Shown one piece after another: positions 40,058-40,125 of a DNA stretch of 40,125 nt (the first letter of the stretch is position 1; every line of letters begins with the position of its first letter). Location of the stretch: NCBI GenBank assembly GCA_012514775.1, contig JAAYZQ010000130.1, positions 1 through 40,125 on the forward strand, given 5' to 3'. A program made the position numbers and the translations under genes. The notes beneath the pieces were generated by a model. It saw nothing but the letters and a program-made list of their open reading frames with translations, was not told the DNA's origin and did no database searches. This DNA is from Anaerolineaceae bacterium (GTDB taxonomy: Bacteria > Chloroflexota > Anaerolineae > JAAYZQ01).

Positions 40058-40125
40058 ATGTTGCTCCGCAGAATCGCGCGCGATCTCGCTCTGGAAGACG
40101 AGCAAGAACGTGGCGGGCTCCTGGC
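40058..40125 (+). CDS. Possible start of a gene cut by the window edge
   Basis: An open frame from ATG 40058 encodes MLLRRIARDLALEDEQERGG, a helical, charged start that looks protein-like, and runs off the end. It lies downstream of the inverted-repeat promoter region. No clear ribosome binding site is visible, and an alternative ATG at 40048 in another frame gives a less protein-like, arginine-rich sequence. This is a tentative call. Confidence 0.2.
   Translation, partial: MLLRRIARDLALEDEQERGGLL

Noticed and set aside
1..40125. CRISPR arrays, tRNA or rRNA genes, insertion sequences and prophage genes
   Set aside because: I saw no regularly spaced repeats, cloverleaf-like sequences, transposases, integrases or phage structural proteins on either strand.

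Overview
The window is about 40 kb of GC-rich bacterial chromosome, densely packed with genes and with no tRNA, rRNA, transposase, phage gene or CRISPR array that I can see. Where promoters can be read they are of the housekeeping sigma-70 type with 17-18 nt spacers (best: TTGACA-17-TATAAT at 26394-26422). The content (stressosome genes, a very large alpha-2-macroglobulin, many small zinc-ribbon and membrane proteins, PAS/GAF kinases, and a GC hairpin element at 3396-3526 of a kind I associate with Chloroflexi) suggests a Chloroflexota bacterium, perhaps Anaerolineae or a relative. That is inference; there is no marker gene to prove it.

Left arm (1-4305): a zinc-ribbon protein, a membrane-anchored DUF4097 beta-repeat protein, a HAD phosphatase-like enzyme and a Gfo/Idh/MocA oxidoreductase on the plus strand. 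They face a membrane protein with an HELEH zinc-protease motif on the minus strand, which has a strong promoter and an unusually long leader.

Signalling block (4669-21867): a PAS-GAF-PAS-PAS histidine kinase and its winged-helix response regulator (plus strand) converge on a 13.8-kb minus-strand operon of 15 genes, with overlaps or gaps of at most 33 nt. In transcription order it reads cheY-like, cheW, cheR-TPR, a short rsbR-type STAS gene, a PAS/GAF-STAS rsbR, rsbS, rsbT, a second rsbT, an rsbX-like phosphatase, cheW, a six-helix MCP, cheA-REC, cheB (interrupted by a one-base frameshift), a degenerate rsbT paralogue and cheY. This is a complete stressosome module (R, S, T, X) nested inside a complete chemosensory module (A, B, R, W, MCP, Y), with no rsbU, rsbV, rsbW or sigma factor in view. 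It is the most interesting system in the window.

Middle (22047-27432): a cytoplasmic-looking subtilase with a small acidic-tailed partner, a CpXC zinc-ribbon/coiled-coil protein, a small alpha-helical protein overlapping a four-helix membrane protein whose transcript appears leaderless, and a polytopic membrane protein behind a perfect consensus promoter.

Right arm (27553-39944): a 2051-residue alpha-2-macroglobulin-like protein with an intact CTEQ thioester motif, then a minus-strand run of radical SAM/SPASM enzyme, orphan NMT1/TauA-type binding lipoprotein, transmembrane histidine kinase, DUF6174-like lipoprotein and coiled-coil protein. The run is headed by a promoter embedded in a 12-bp-arm palindrome (39901-39944). 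The last 180 bases hold another palindrome with promoter-like boxes and perhaps the start of a plus-strand gene cut by the window edge.
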